A stretch of 64,000 bases of DNA. Origin: Butyrivibrio sp. M55. GTDB lineage: Bacteria; Bacillota; Clostridia; Lachnospirales; Lachnospiraceae. Shown here one piece after another: positions 17,057 to 25,511 of the stretch. The stretch lies in the NCBI RefSeq assembly GCF_900116865.1, contig NZ_FPCD01000001.1, positions 1 through 64,000 of the forward strand, read 5' to 3'. Made by a program: the position numbers and the translations under genes. Position 1 is the first letter of the stretch, and each line of letters opens with the position of its first letter. Below the pieces are notes generated by a model. The model made no database searches. It was not told the origin of the DNA and saw only the letters and a list, made by a program, of their open reading frames with translations.

Positions 17057-17105
17057 AACCAAAATGGCCAATTGCTATTAATTGAATATGTAAGAGGAGG
17101 GGACT

Positions 17106-18683
17106 ATGTTAAAAGACGGAAAGATTTGGATCGCCAACACAGAAGACGGAAAAAATGTATTTCTTTTGCCCAAGATGGCTAACAGGCACGGACTTGTAGC
17201 CGGTGCTACGGGAACGGGAAAAACGGTAACGCTTAAAGTTTTGGCGGAATCATTCAGTGACATGGGAGTCCCCGTATTTCTTGCAGATGTTAAGGGCGAC
17301 CTTTCCGGAATGGTGTGCGAGGGCGCGGATTCTGAAGATATGCAAAAGAGAATCCAGAAATTTGGACTTGCTGAAGCGGGCTTTAAATATCAGAAGTATC
17401 CTGCGACATTTTGGGATGTTTTTGGAGAAAAAGGAATACCGCTCAGGACGACAATCTCGGAGATGGGACCGCTTCTTTTGGCCAGAATATTGGGGCTTAA
17501 CGACCTTCAGAGAGATATTCTCTCGATTGCATTTAAGATTGCGGATGACAACAACCTTCTGCTTATCGATACCAAGGACTTAAAGGCAATGCTCAACTAT
17601 ATCTCCGATAATAACAAGGAGTTTGCGGCTGACTACGGAAATATCAGTAAGGTTTCCGTGGCTGCTATCGTAAGAGCGGTGGTATCGCTTGAGATTGCAG
17701 GGGGCGACAAGTTCTTTTTCGAACCCGCACTTAATATAAGGGACTGGTTCACAACAGGAAGCGACGGCAAAGGAATGATCAACATTCTGGATAGCACAAG
17801 CCTTATAAACAACGGCACTTTGTACGCGACGTTCCTTCTGTGGATGCTTTCGGAGCTTTTTGAGACGCTTCCCGAAGTTGGTGACCTTGATAAGCCCAAG
17901 ATGGTGTTCTTTTTTGACGAGGCACACCTTCTGTTTGCGGATACGCCAAAGCCTCTGATGGATAAGATTGAGCAGGTGGTTAAGCTCATTCGTTCCAAGG
18001 GAGTCGGTATCTATTTTGTAACGCAGAACCCGAGGGATATTCCGGACGGTGTTCTTGCACAGCTTGGAAATAAGATCCAGCATGCGCTTCATGCATATAC
18101 GCCGGCTGATATGAAGGCGGTCAAAGCAGCAGCCGATTCTTTTAGAGAGAATCCGGAGTTTAAGACGGAAGACGTGATTCAGGAGCTTGGAACGGGTGAA
18201 GCAATATGTTCGTTCCTTGCAGAAGACGGTACGCCGACTGTGTGTGAGAGGGTTAAGATTCTTCCTCCTCAGAGTAAGTTTGGCGGAATTGATGATTCAG
18301 TCAGGGAAAAAGAGATCAAGGGTAGCATTTTGTACAGCAAGTATTATGAGCCCGAAGATCCCGATTCTGCGTATGAGTTCCTTGAGCGTAAGGGAATCGC
18401 CGATGCGGAAGAAGCTGCCAAGTTAAAGGCTGAAGCAGAAGCAGCGAAGGCAAAAGAAAAAGAGGATGCCGCAGCAGCAAAGAAGAAAGAAAAAGAAGAA
18501 GCCGCTGCTGAAAGAAAGAGAAAACAGACGGCTAAGACAATAGGAAATTCAGTAGTTGGAACGGTCGGAAGAGAAGTTGGCAAGACTGTCGGAGGGAAGT
18601 TTGGTAAATTCGGAAAGACTCTCGGCGGAAACCTTGGTGCCAGCCTCGGAAGAGGGATTTTATCAACATTATTTAAGTCATAA
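17106..18683 (+). CDS. HerA/DUF853-family ATPase (YjgR-like)
   Basis: A 525-residue hexameric-type P-loop ATPase. Walker A is GATGTGKT (about residues 34-41) and Walker B is VFFFDEAHLLF (about 267-277), with VTQNPRDIPDGVL as the sensor region. The last 110 residues turn into a Lys/Ala/Glu coiled-coil-like stretch, then a Gly-rich tail (VGREVGKTVGGKFGKFG). The family (helicase HerA-like, DUF853) has no settled function. The start follows GAGGGG, and the gene stands alone between terminators. Confidence 0.88.
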   Translation: MLKDGKIWIANTEDGKNVFLLPKMANRHGLVAGATGTGKTVTLKVLAESFSDMGVPVFLADVKGDLSGMVCEGADSEDMQKRIQKFGLAEAGFKYQKYPATFWDVFGEKGIPLRTTISEMGPLLLARILGLNDLQRDILSIAFKIADDNNLLLIDTKDLKAMLNYISDNNKEFAADYGNISKVSVAAIVRAVVSLEIAGGDKFFFEPALNIRDWFTTGSDGKGMINILDSTSLINNGTLYATFLLWMLSELFETLPEVGDLDKPKMVFFFDEAHLLFADTPKPLMDKIEQVVKLIRSKGVGIYFVTQNPRDIPDGVLAQLGNKIQHALHAYTPADMKAVKAAADSFRENPEFKTEDVIQELGTGEAICSFLAEDGTPTVCERVKILPPQSKFGGIDDSVREKEIKGSILYSKYYEPEDPDSAYEFLERKGIADAEEAAKLKAEAEAAKAKEKEDAAAAKKKEKEEAAAERKRKQTAKTIGNSVVGTVGREVGKTVGGKFGKFGKTLGGNLGASLGRGILSTLFKS

Positions 18684-18708
18684 TTTAGAGAACTCACACA
18701 AATGGAGA

Positions 18709-18752
18709 GCGTTTTTTATTTGATGGGAATTTCCTATCAAATAAAAAAGCGC
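18709..18752 (+). terminator. Long near-perfect hairpin after the HerA-like gene
   Basis: TTTTTTATTTGAT (18712-18724) pairs with ATCAAATAAAAAA (18736-18748), with GGAA/TTCC inside and GCG/CGC outside. Because the arms carry U and A runs, it could stop transcription from either side. Confidence 0.7.
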
Positions 18753-18873
18753 CTTCGAATCCGAAAGACGCATTGTTTTTGGGAGGAGGGGTTGCTGGTG
18801 GGGAAACCGGCAACCCGTGTATGAAAAAAAGTATTGTTGGGGGTTCAGAAGGTATGTTCTTCTGACAGTTTTT
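18749..18873 (+). ncRNA. Unassigned structured segment, possible small RNA
   Basis: A run of strong hairpins with no reading frame. First is GCG-CCTTCG-AATC-CGAAAGA-CGC (18749-18771). Next is a polypurine stretch GGGAGGAGGGG, then an 11-bp stem GGGTTGCTGGT/ACCGGCAACCC (18789-18816) with a GGGGAA loop. Last is TCAGAAG/CTTCTGA (18845-18865) followed by CAGTTTTT, a good terminator. No convincing promoter was found. It could also be a structured 3' or 5' UTR. Confidence 0.4.
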
Positions 18874-18898
18874 ATGATACAGCCCAACTGTTGCCAAA

Positions 18899-18927
18899 TT
18901 GTGTCAGAACTCTAAAAGATATATAAC
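18899..18927 (+). promoter_or_regulatory. Promoter of the repeat-protein gene
   Basis: TTGTGT (18899-18904) and TATAAC (18922-18927) are separated by 17 bases. The gene starts 33 bases further on. Confidence 0.55.
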
Positions 18928-18960
18928 GTATTATTAAATAAGTATTGGAGTAAAATAAAA

Positions 18961-19887
18961 ATGTCAGGAAATAATCTAAACAGAAGAGATGCGCATATCC
19001 CCAGAGACCGGGACGGATACGGAGGAGGCGATGAATATAGAGAAATAGAGCGATATGAAGACGAATTCAATGAATACAGCGATGATTTCAGCGACAGATA
19101 TCGTGATGACGACAGATACAGAGATGACTACCGTGATGACTATAGAGACGACGACTACAGAGATGATTACCGCGACGACTATAGAGACAGGGATGACTAT
19201 AGGGACAGAGACGATTACAGAGATGACTATCGCGACGACTATAGAGACGGAGACGGCTACAGAGACAGAGACGATTACAGGGATGATTACAGAGACGGCT
19301 ACGATGGCGATGGCAGGGATCGTTACAGGGATGATGATTATGACAGAGACCGTTATGATGATGAAGACCCTGGTATATACAGAAATCGCGGCAGCTATAG
19401 AAAAGAAGTCGGAGATATCGATCGCTACAGGGATATAGACAGGAATAAAGAAGATATGGGAAGAGGAAAGAAAAACACTTACATTCCGAGAGACAGAAAC
19501 AAATTTGTTTTCGGAAAGTTTATCTTTACACTGATGGTTGTTTGCCTTGTTTTGATGATGTTTATCAAGGTTGCGCTTCCGAAGCTTGTTAAGAAGGCAA
19601 AGAAAGCAGCAGCAGATAAGGCAGTTGAAATCATGTATGACAATGTTGAGAAGATCGCGGGAAAGAATCCCAAGGTAAAAGAAGCACTGGAATCAATGTC
19701 TGAAGAAGATAAAGAGAAGGTGAGCGAGATAGTTGCGGAGCACATGGATGCCGAAACTATGACAGATGTCATGGAATACGTGAATAAGAATGATCAGGCC
19801 GGACTCGTTGAATATGCGGCAAAGAATTTTTCACCCGAAGAGATGAACGAGTTCAAAGACCTTTATGAAAAATATGGCGATAAGTAA
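18961..19887 (+). CDS. Asp/Arg/Tyr-repeat membrane protein of unknown function
   Basis: A 308-residue protein in three parts. Residues about 46-132 are a near-continuous YRDD/RDDYRD repeat of only Tyr, Arg, Asp and a few Gly. A short motif, IPRDR, occurs on each side (residues 14-18 and 175-179). A transmembrane helix (about 186-207) follows, then a Lys/Ala-rich and acidic helical C-terminal domain (residues about 210-308, KNPKVKEALESMSEEDKEK). There is no signal peptide cleavage site. A charge-patterned disordered tail like this could condense with nucleic acid or other proteins; that is a guess. The family is not recognised. Confidence 0.75.
   Translation: MSGNNLNRRDAHIPRDRDGYGGGDEYREIERYEDEFNEYSDDFSDRYRDDDRYRDDYRDDYRDDDYRDDYRDDYRDRDDYRDRDDYRDDYRDDYRDGDGYRDRDDYRDDYRDGYDGDGRDRYRDDDYDRDRYDDEDPGIYRNRGSYRKEVGDIDRYRDIDRNKEDMGRGKKNTYIPRDRNKFVFGKFIFTLMVVCLVLMMFIKVALPKLVKKAKKAAADKAVEIMYDNVEKIAGKNPKVKEALESMSEEDKEKVSEIVAEHMDAETMTDVMEYVNKNDQAGLVEYAAKNFSPEEMNEFKDLYEKYGDK
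19096..19356 (+). repeat. Short degenerate coding repeat (YRDD-type)
   Basis: Tandem 9-15 base units such as TATAGAGACGACGACTAC and its variants encode the YRDD/YRDRD repeats. Units differ at third codon positions, so protein sequence is conserved more than DNA, which suggests selection on the peptide. Confidence 0.75.
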
Positions 19888-19910
19888 TAATGATCAGTAA
19901 AAAGAAAAAG

Positions 19911-19952
19911 AGCTTGCGGCGGTTTATTTAACCGGTCGCAAGCTAATTTTTT
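19911..19952 (+). terminator. Terminator of the repeat-protein gene
   Basis: AGCTTGCG (19911-19918) pairs with CGCAAGCT (19937-19944), with GGTT/AACC inside, and is followed by AATTTTTT. Confidence 0.85.
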
Positions 19953-19978
19953 AATTTGTATAAAAAATATCCCTAACA

Positions 19979-20075
19979 CGCAAAAACACCCACGGGGGGA
20001 CGTGAGTGCCTGCGATTTTCTTATGAGGGGGAGATAGTGATTAGCTCTACAGATTAGAGCAAACTTACATCACTA
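19979..20075 (+). other. Structured intergenic segment in the 19,888-20,328 gap
   Basis: This 441-base gap has no gene. Beyond the terminator it holds hairpin CACCCACG/CGTGAGTG (19987-20008, GGGGGA loop, one mismatch) inside an outer CGCA/TGCG pair. A polypurine run GAGGGGGAGA follows, then a two-tier stem, TAGTGAT/ATCACTA (20035-20041 and 20069-20075) enclosing GCTCTA/TAGAGC. The order copies the segment upstream of the repeat-protein gene. Bases 20,080-20,320 are very AT-rich with no further structure that I can see except a possible promoter. Confidence 0.5.
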
Positions 20076-20247
20076 ACTTAATAATAACTATATACTAAAA
20101 TTGTGTTCAAAAAGTGAAAAAATCCGACTTTTTTTGAAAAAATTTCTAAGCCAGTATCCATCGGGGTTTTTATCTTTTTTGAAATCATTATTTCAATTTT
20201 AATTGGAAATTTCGGTAATTCTGTTTCATTTTTACGAATTTGTCATC

Positions 20248-20274
20248 GAAATTGTATAGATTTTTTTTACGATA
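20248..20274 (+). promoter_or_regulatory. Possible flagellar sigma-28 promoter
   Basis: GAAA (20248-20251), 15 bases, then TTACGATA (20267-20274) partly matches the sigma-D/28 pattern TAAA-N15-GCCGATAT. The downstream product is flagellin-like, which makes such control plausible, but the match is imperfect. Confidence 0.35.
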
Positions 20275-20328
20275 ATGCTACTATATGTTCAAGAAATTGT
20301 TTTTTTGCACTTATAAAAGGAGGTTTAT

Positions 20329-21093
20329 ATGAGTAGCGTATCATCTGTCAGCGGATCGGGTTATTCGTCATACTCTGTTATTGCTAATGGCGGAACCTAT
20401 GTCAGGGCTGCTCAAGGGGCGTCAGAACTTGCAATGCAGGAGAGAACCAAACAGCAGGTGGGTGGACTCGAAGCGGGTTCTGAGAATCTCACATCAGCCA
20501 GATCGGCACTTAAGGTCGAAGACGGTGCTATGGGAGAAGTTACCGGGTATCTACAGTCGATCAGGGAATTGTCTGTAAAGGCAATGAACGGAACGATGTC
20601 GGACAGTGACAAGAAATCCATTCAGGATCAGATCGATCAGTACAAAAAAGGTATTGAAGATATTGCAAACAATACCACGTACAACGAGAAGAAACTATTA
20701 GACGGAACAGCTAAGGATATGACGGTTGCATCTGATGCAAACGGATCATCCGAGACTATATCAGGCTACAATATGACACTTGAATCCCTTGGTATAAAGG
20801 ACTTTGATGTCACCAAGGATTTTGACCTTAAAGATGTGGACAAGGCTCTTGATAAGCTTTCGGATTCAAGGACCGGAGCGGGAGCTAAGACAAACGGAGT
20901 TGAGTATTCTCTTTCATATAATTCTCATGCAGCATTGGAACTTGATGGTTTCCAGATGGACAAAGAGGAGAAAAACAGCGTGGATGCTTACCAGCAGCTT
21001 AAGACAAAGCAGGCGCTGGATGCTTACAAAACAACGCTTCAGAAGAAGCAGCAGGATGACGAAGAGCGCAAATCTATGATGCTTTTCGCATAA
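20329..21093 (+). CDS. Flagellin-like protein lacking standard termini
   Basis: A 254-residue protein. Residues about 55-130 match the D1 helical region of flagellin (DGAMGEVTGYLQSIRELSVK, then SIQDQIDQYKKGIEDIANNT and KKLLDG). The first 40 residues are Ser/Gly-rich instead of the export-type MxINxNxxA start. The C-terminus is a Gln/Lys-rich helix ending in ERKSMMLFA, not the LLR-type flagellin end. It may be a minor filament-related or cytoplasmic paralogue. The start follows AAAAGGAGG. No other flagellar genes are nearby. Confidence 0.75.
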   Translation: MSSVSSVSGSGYSSYSVIANGGTYVRAAQGASELAMQERTKQQVGGLEAGSENLTSARSALKVEDGAMGEVTGYLQSIRELSVKAMNGTMSDSDKKSIQDQIDQYKKGIEDIANNTTYNEKKLLDGTAKDMTVASDANGSSETISGYNMTLESLGIKDFDVTKDFDLKDVDKALDKLSDSRTGAGAKTNGVEYSLSYNSHAALELDGFQMDKEEKNSVDAYQQLKTKQALDAYKTTLQKKQQDDEERKSMMLFA

Positions 21094-21124
21094 TTTCAAG
21101 TTTACATAAATACAAAAACGTTAA

Positions 21125-21157
21125 ATCTGTCCGTGTATTGCGGACAGATGTTTTTTT
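21125..21157 (+). terminator. Terminator of the flagellin-like gene
   Basis: A perfect 9-bp stem, ATCTGTCCG (21125-21133) and CGGACAGAT (21141-21149), is followed by seven T residues. Confidence 0.92.
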
Positions 21158-21221
21158 GTCACAGATGGTTGATATATATTAATCACTTTCATATACTTTT
21201 GAGCGAATTTAATCAATCTAC

Positions 21222-21250
21222 TTGACATAAGTTTGGTATTTATTTATCAT
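21222..21250 (+). promoter_or_regulatory. Promoter of the opp operon
   Basis: TTGACA (21222-21227) is 17 bases before TATCAT (21245-21250). Transcription would start near 21257, leaving a leader of about 185 bases before oppB. Confidence 0.8.
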
Positions 21251-21262
21251 AATTTTTGCTTG

Positions 21263-21352
21263 CACGTATTATTTACATAAATACGTGTATATCAAGGTGA
21301 TAGAACGATACAATGGCGTACGGGCAAGTATGTCGTTGTATTTTTTTTTGTG
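21263..21352 (+). promoter_or_regulatory. opp leader with hairpin and intrinsic terminator
   Basis: This fills most of the gap 21,094-21,442. The leader has stem CACGTATT/AATACGTG (21263-21287), then stem ATACAATG (near 21309) pairing with CGTTGTAT (near 21336), followed by nine T residues. The second is a bona fide terminator between promoter and oppB, so control by attenuation or antitermination is likely. No known riboswitch class was recognised. Confidence 0.6.
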
Positions 21353-21442
21353 ATTTAACGTGGTGCAGTGCTAATGTTATGAACGAAACATCTTGATAAC
21401 AATTTTTACATTTATATTTTTAGAGAGACAGGTTGGAGAATT

Positions 21443-22369
21443 ATGAACACAAAGACACTGATGTACATTCTAAAGAGGATTTTGCTTGCAGTTGTTACAG
21501 TATGGGTGGTTATAACAGTTACATTTTTTGTAATGCATGCAGTTCCCGGTGGCCCCTTCGTGGGAGAGAAAGCCGTAACCCCGGCGGTTCAGGCGGCTAT
21601 GGAAGCTAAGTATGGTTTGGATAAGCCTCTTAGCGAACAATATTTTACTTATCTTAAGGACATCACAAGATTAGATTTTGGTCCTTCACTTAAGAGCAGA
21701 GGTCGTTATGTAACAGACATGATCTTTGATGGAATGAAAACTTCTATCAAGCTCGGTGTTATAGCAGCATTCATTGCACTTGCTTTTGGTGTTGTATTCG
21801 GCGCTATAGCAGCTCTTAGAAGAAACAAGATTATCGACAGAATAATCATGGTAATCACAACGGCATTTGTATCAATGCCATCATTCATTATGGGTTCTTT
21901 GTTACTTGTTGTATTTTCTACAAAGCTTGGATGGTTGCCGGCTAACGGAGCACAGAAGAACGGACTTATTCTTCCTATAATCACGTTGTCGCTTTATCCG
22001 ATGGCTTATATAACAAGACTTACAAGATCGTCAATGCTTGAAGTTCTTGGTCAGGACTATATCAGAACCGCTAAGGCCAAGGGTGTTTCGGGCGTCAAGA
22101 TAATCTTTGGACATGCGCTGAAAAATTCGCTTATTCCAGTCATCACATATTTTGGACCTATGCTTGCATACATCGTAACAGGTTCACTTGTAGTAGAGCA
22201 GATCTTTGCTGTTCCCGGAATCGGAAGAGCTTTCGTAAACAGCATCACGGGTCGTGATTATCCGCTCGTTATGGGAACAACGATCGTACTTGCTACACTT
22301 ATCGTAATAATGAACCTTATCGGCGATATTATGTATAAGATTGTCGATCCTCGTATTACATTAGAATGA
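21443..22369 (+). CDS. oppB: Oligopeptide ABC transporter permease OppB
   Basis: A 308-residue inner-membrane permease with six helices. The N-terminal MYILKRILLAVVTVWVVIT and the EAA-type loop DYIRTAKAKGVSGVKIIFGHALKN are typical of OppB/DppB. It forms the channel with OppC for peptide import. The start follows GGAG. It is the first gene of a five-gene operon (B-C-D-F-A). Confidence 0.93.
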   Translation: MNTKTLMYILKRILLAVVTVWVVITVTFFVMHAVPGGPFVGEKAVTPAVQAAMEAKYGLDKPLSEQYFTYLKDITRLDFGPSLKSRGRYVTDMIFDGMKTSIKLGVIAAFIALAFGVVFGAIAALRRNKIIDRIIMVITTAFVSMPSFIMGSLLLVVFSTKLGWLPANGAQKNGLILPIITLSLYPMAYITRLTRSSMLEVLGQDYIRTAKAKGVSGVKIIFGHALKNSLIPVITYFGPMLAYIVTGSLVVEQIFAVPGIGRAFVNSITGRDYPLVMGTTIVLATLIVIMNLIGDIMYKIVDPRITLE

Positions 22370-23445
22370 TTGGAGATATTTCAGACATGGATAATAAGAT
22401 ATTAAGCGCACAGGTTAATATGGATGATTTCATTCCTGCAACCGAAGAAGAAAAAGAATATATGGTGCAGATGCGCCCTTCATCAACATTTTTTAAGGAT
22501 AGCGTTAAGAGACTTCTTAAAAATAAGGTCGCAACTGTTTGTTTCTTTATAATAATATTAATTACATTGGCAGCAATTTTCATTCCTATGTTTTGGCCTT
22601 ATTCATACGATCAGGCTCTCGGAGTTATTCCCGGTAAGCCGGTTGATAACACATTCAACGATCTTGCACCGTTTGAATATGGTAAGGCAGAGCTTAAGAG
22701 AATTGAAAAAGGAGAGAGCGTTGTTCCTCACATTTTCGGAACAGATGCTCAGGGACGTGACTATTTCATAAGAGTAGTTTACGGAACACGTATTTCTCTT
22801 GCTGTTGGATTTTTTGCAAGTATCATCGTTCTTATAATAGGTATGACTATCGGAGCTGTGGCAGGTTATGCCGGCGGCAAAGTCGACCTTATTATCATGA
22901 GAATTGTCGATATTATTTATTCACTTCCTGACATGCTGATGGTTATCCTTCTTTCATCGGTACTTAAGGTTGTTCTTGAGGGAGCACTTGATGGAACTGT
23001 GCTTTCCAAGATTGGTTCCAACATCATAAGCTTGTTCCTTGTCTTTGGTGTACTTTACTGGGTATCAATGGCAAGACTTATCAGAGGACAGATCTTGTCT
23101 CTCAGAGAACAGGAATATGTACTTGCTTCACAGGCGGCCGGAGCAAAAGGAAAGTGGATTATCTTAAAACATCTCATTCCTAACTGCTTTTCGGTTATAA
23201 TTATATCAACAGCACTTCAGATTCCCAGTGCGATATTTACAGAGAGCTATCTTTCATTCCTGGGACTTGGTGTAAATGCTCCCATGCCTTCATTGGGATC
23301 ACTTGCTTCAGATGCGCTTAACGGAATCAATTCATATCCTTACAGATTGGTATTCCCTGCGCTTGTTATTTCACTCATCGTTTTGTCTCTCAATCTTTTC
23401 GGTGACGGACTTCGCGATGCGTTCGATCCTAAGCTTGATACTTGA
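22366..23445 (+). CDS. oppC: Oligopeptide ABC transporter permease OppC
   Basis: A permease of up to 359 residues overlapping oppB by 4 bases (ATGA). It has an OppC-type cytoplasmic N-terminus, a first helix around residues 50-70, a long periplasm-side loop containing IFGTDAQGRDYFIR and the EAA loop EYVLASQAAGAKGKWIILKH. An internal ATG at 22387, 12 bases after GGAG, could be the real start. Confidence 0.92.
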   Translation: MIGDISDMDNKILSAQVNMDDFIPATEEEKEYMVQMRPSSTFFKDSVKRLLKNKVATVCFFIIILITLAAIFIPMFWPYSYDQALGVIPGKPVDNTFNDLAPFEYGKAELKRIEKGESVVPHIFGTDAQGRDYFIRVVYGTRISLAVGFFASIIVLIIGMTIGAVAGYAGGKVDLIIMRIVDIIYSLPDMLMVILLSSVLKVVLEGALDGTVLSKIGSNIISLFLVFGVLYWVSMARLIRGQILSLREQEYVLASQAAGAKGKWIILKHLIPNCFSVIIISTALQIPSAIFTESYLSFLGLGVNAPMPSLGSLASDALNGINSYPYRLVFPALVISLIVLSLNLFGDGLRDAFDPKLDT

Positions 23446-23494
23446 TGTGACAAAGTTTTTTACAGTAGACAATATTATGTGGAGATTTTAAAAG

Positions 23495-24484
23495 ATGAGT
23501 TTATTAGAAGTTAAAGATCTGCATACCTCATTTTTTACCGACGCCGGAGAGGTTAAGGCAGTTAATGGCGTATCATTTTATTTAGATAGAGGAAAAGTCC
23601 TCGGAATAGTAGGAGAGTCAGGTTCCGGAAAATCTGTAACGGCATATTCGATCATGCAGATTCTTGCAGGAGCCGGCAAAATTGTTTCAGGCTCAATAAA
23701 GCTTGACGGACAGGAACTTGTTGGTTCAGGTGAGAAAGTTATGAAGACCGTTCGTGGAAATAAGGTTTCAATTATTTTCCAGGATCCCATGACATCACTT
23801 AACCCTACATATACAATCGGTCATCAGCTTATGGAGGCAATTCTTCTCCATACTGACAGAAACAGAGAGCAGGCTAAAGAGCGTGCTATCGAGATGCTCA
23901 AGCTCGTTAATGTAAACGAACCTGAGAAGAGAATGAATCAGTATCCGTATGAGTTTTCAGGCGGAATGAGACAGCGTGTTATGATCGCTATGGCACTTGC
24001 GTGCGAACCCGACATTCTTATCGCTGACGAGCCTACAACAGCTCTTGATGTAACAATTCAGGCTCAGATCCTTGATCTTATGAAGTCACTTCAGAAAGAG
24101 CTCGGAATGGCTATTATCATGATCACACATGACCTTGGTGTTGTTGCACAGATGTGTGATGAAGTTATTGTAATGTATGCAGGATCAATATGTGAGCAGG
24201 GTACAGCAGATGAGATATTCTACAATCCCCGCCATGAATATACAAAAGGGTTACTTCGCTCAATCCCTACAGAGGGAAAGGAAGGCAAAAAGTTAGAGCC
24301 TATCACAGGTACACCTATTGACCTTCTCAATATGCCTAAAGGATGTCCTTTTGCACCTAGATGTGACGCTGCTATGAAAATCTGTCTTCGTGAGAGAGCA
24401 GAACGTATGCAGATCAATGATGATCATGCAGCATGTTGCTGGATGAATGTTAAGAAGCAGATGGAAGGCGGTGAACCACAGTGA
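23495..24484 (+). CDS. oppD: Oligopeptide ABC transporter ATPase OppD
   Basis: A 329-residue ATPase with Walker A GESGSGKS, signature FSGGMRQR, Walker [13 protein letters not shown] and the H-loop THD. The C-terminal oligopeptide-type extension has four Cys ([14 protein letters not shown] and later CC), which bind an iron-sulfur cluster in relatives. It starts after TGGAG, 49 bases after oppC. Confidence 0.94.
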   Translation: MSLLEVKDLHTSFFTDAGEVKAVNGVSFYLDRGKVLGIVGESGSGKSVTAYSIMQILAGAGKIVSGSIKLDGQELVGSGEKVMKTVRGNKVSIIFQDPMTSLNPTYTIGHQLMEAILLHTDRNREQAKERAIEMLKLVNVNEPEKRMNQYPYEFSGGMRQRVMIAMALACEPDILIADEPTTALDVTIQAQILDLMKSLQKELGMAIIMITHDLGVVAQMCDEVIVMYAGSICEQGTADEIFYNPRHEYTKGLLRSIPTEGKEGKKLEPITGTPIDLLNMPKGCPFAPRCDAAMKICLRERAERMQINDDHAACCWMNVKKQMEGGEPQ

Positions 24485-25473
24485 GCGAAAATATCAATAA
24501 TGAAAAAAATCTCGTTGAAATAAAACATTTAAAAGAGTACTTTAATATTAATGTAGGATTTTTTAAATCAAAGTATTTAAAAGCCGTTGATGATGTTTCA
24601 TTTACAATAAAGAAGGGTGAAACACTCGGTCTCGTAGGTGAGTCCGGATGCGGTAAGACTACAGTTGGAAGAACAATATTAAACTTATATAAGCCTACAG
24701 CCGGAGAAATCTGGTACGACGGTAAGCTTATTAAGACAAAGAGTGATATCAAGGAATTCAGAAAAAAGGCAACAATGGTATTCCAGGATCCATATTCATC
24801 ATTGAATCCCAGAATGACTGTTTCCGATATTATCGGAGAGCCTCTTGACATTCACAAGCTTTATGATACAAAGGAAGAGAGAAGAGAGCGTATTCTTGAG
24901 CTCATGAACTATGTAGGTCTTAACAGTGAGCATGCTTCAAGATATGCGCATGAGTTCTCAGGCGGACAGAGACAGAGAATTGGTATTGCAAGATCTCTTT
25001 CCGTAAACCCTGAGTTTATAGTCTGCGATGAGCCTGTATCCGCTCTGGACGTTTCAATCCAGGCACAGGTTATAAATATGTTTGATGAGCTTCAGGATAA
25101 ACTTGGACTTACATACTTGTTTATCGCTCATGACCTCTTGGTTGTAAGACATATTAGTGACAGAATAGCGGTTATGTACCTCGGTAAGATGGTTGAGCTT
25201 GCAGATGCTGATGAGATCTACTTGCATCCGCTTCATCCATACAGTAAGTCTCTTCTTTCCGCGGTTCCTATTCCTGATCCTAAGATTGCAAGAGCAAACC
25301 AGAGAATTGTACTTTCGGGTGATATCCCAAGTCCTCTCAATGCTCCTTCAGGATGTCCTTTCCGTACCAGATGCCCTTATGCAAAAGCAGATTGTGCAGA
25401 GAGTATGCCTGAATTTAAGGAAGTTAGCAAAGGTCACTTTGTTGCGTGTCATCATGTAGAAGACGCCAACTAA
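24481..25473 (+). CDS. oppF: Oligopeptide ABC transporter ATPase OppF
   Basis: A 330-residue second ATPase. Walker A is GESGCGKT, the signature FSGGQRQR, Walker [13 protein letters not shown]. The C-terminal Cys motif [14 protein letters not shown] is present. It starts at GTG 24481, which overlaps the oppD stop, so translation is probably coupled. Confidence 0.94.
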   Translation: MSENINNEKNLVEIKHLKEYFNINVGFFKSKYLKAVDDVSFTIKKGETLGLVGESGCGKTTVGRTILNLYKPTAGEIWYDGKLIKTKSDIKEFRKKATMVFQDPYSSLNPRMTVSDIIGEPLDIHKLYDTKEERRERILELMNYVGLNSEHASRYAHEFSGGQRQRIGIARSLSVNPEFIVCDEPVSALDVSIQAQVINMFDELQDKLGLTYLFIAHDLLVVRHISDRIAVMYLGKMVELADADEIYLHPLHPYSKSLLSAVPIPDPKIARANQRIVLSGDIPSPLNAPSGCPFRTRCPYAKADCAESMPEFKEVSKGHFVACHHVEDAN

Positions 25474-25511
25474 ATGATATATTACATTCATAATTCAGAA
25501 GGAGGAAAATT

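Noticed and set aside
19096..19356. CRISPR-like short tandem repeats
   Set aside because: The units are coding, degenerate and have no unique spacers; no cas genes are present.
19055..19438. Alternate-frame Thr/Met/Ile repeat frame inside the YRDD-repeat gene
   Set aside because: A repeat read in another frame gives another repeat. The main frame has a promoter, a ribosome site and a membrane helix.
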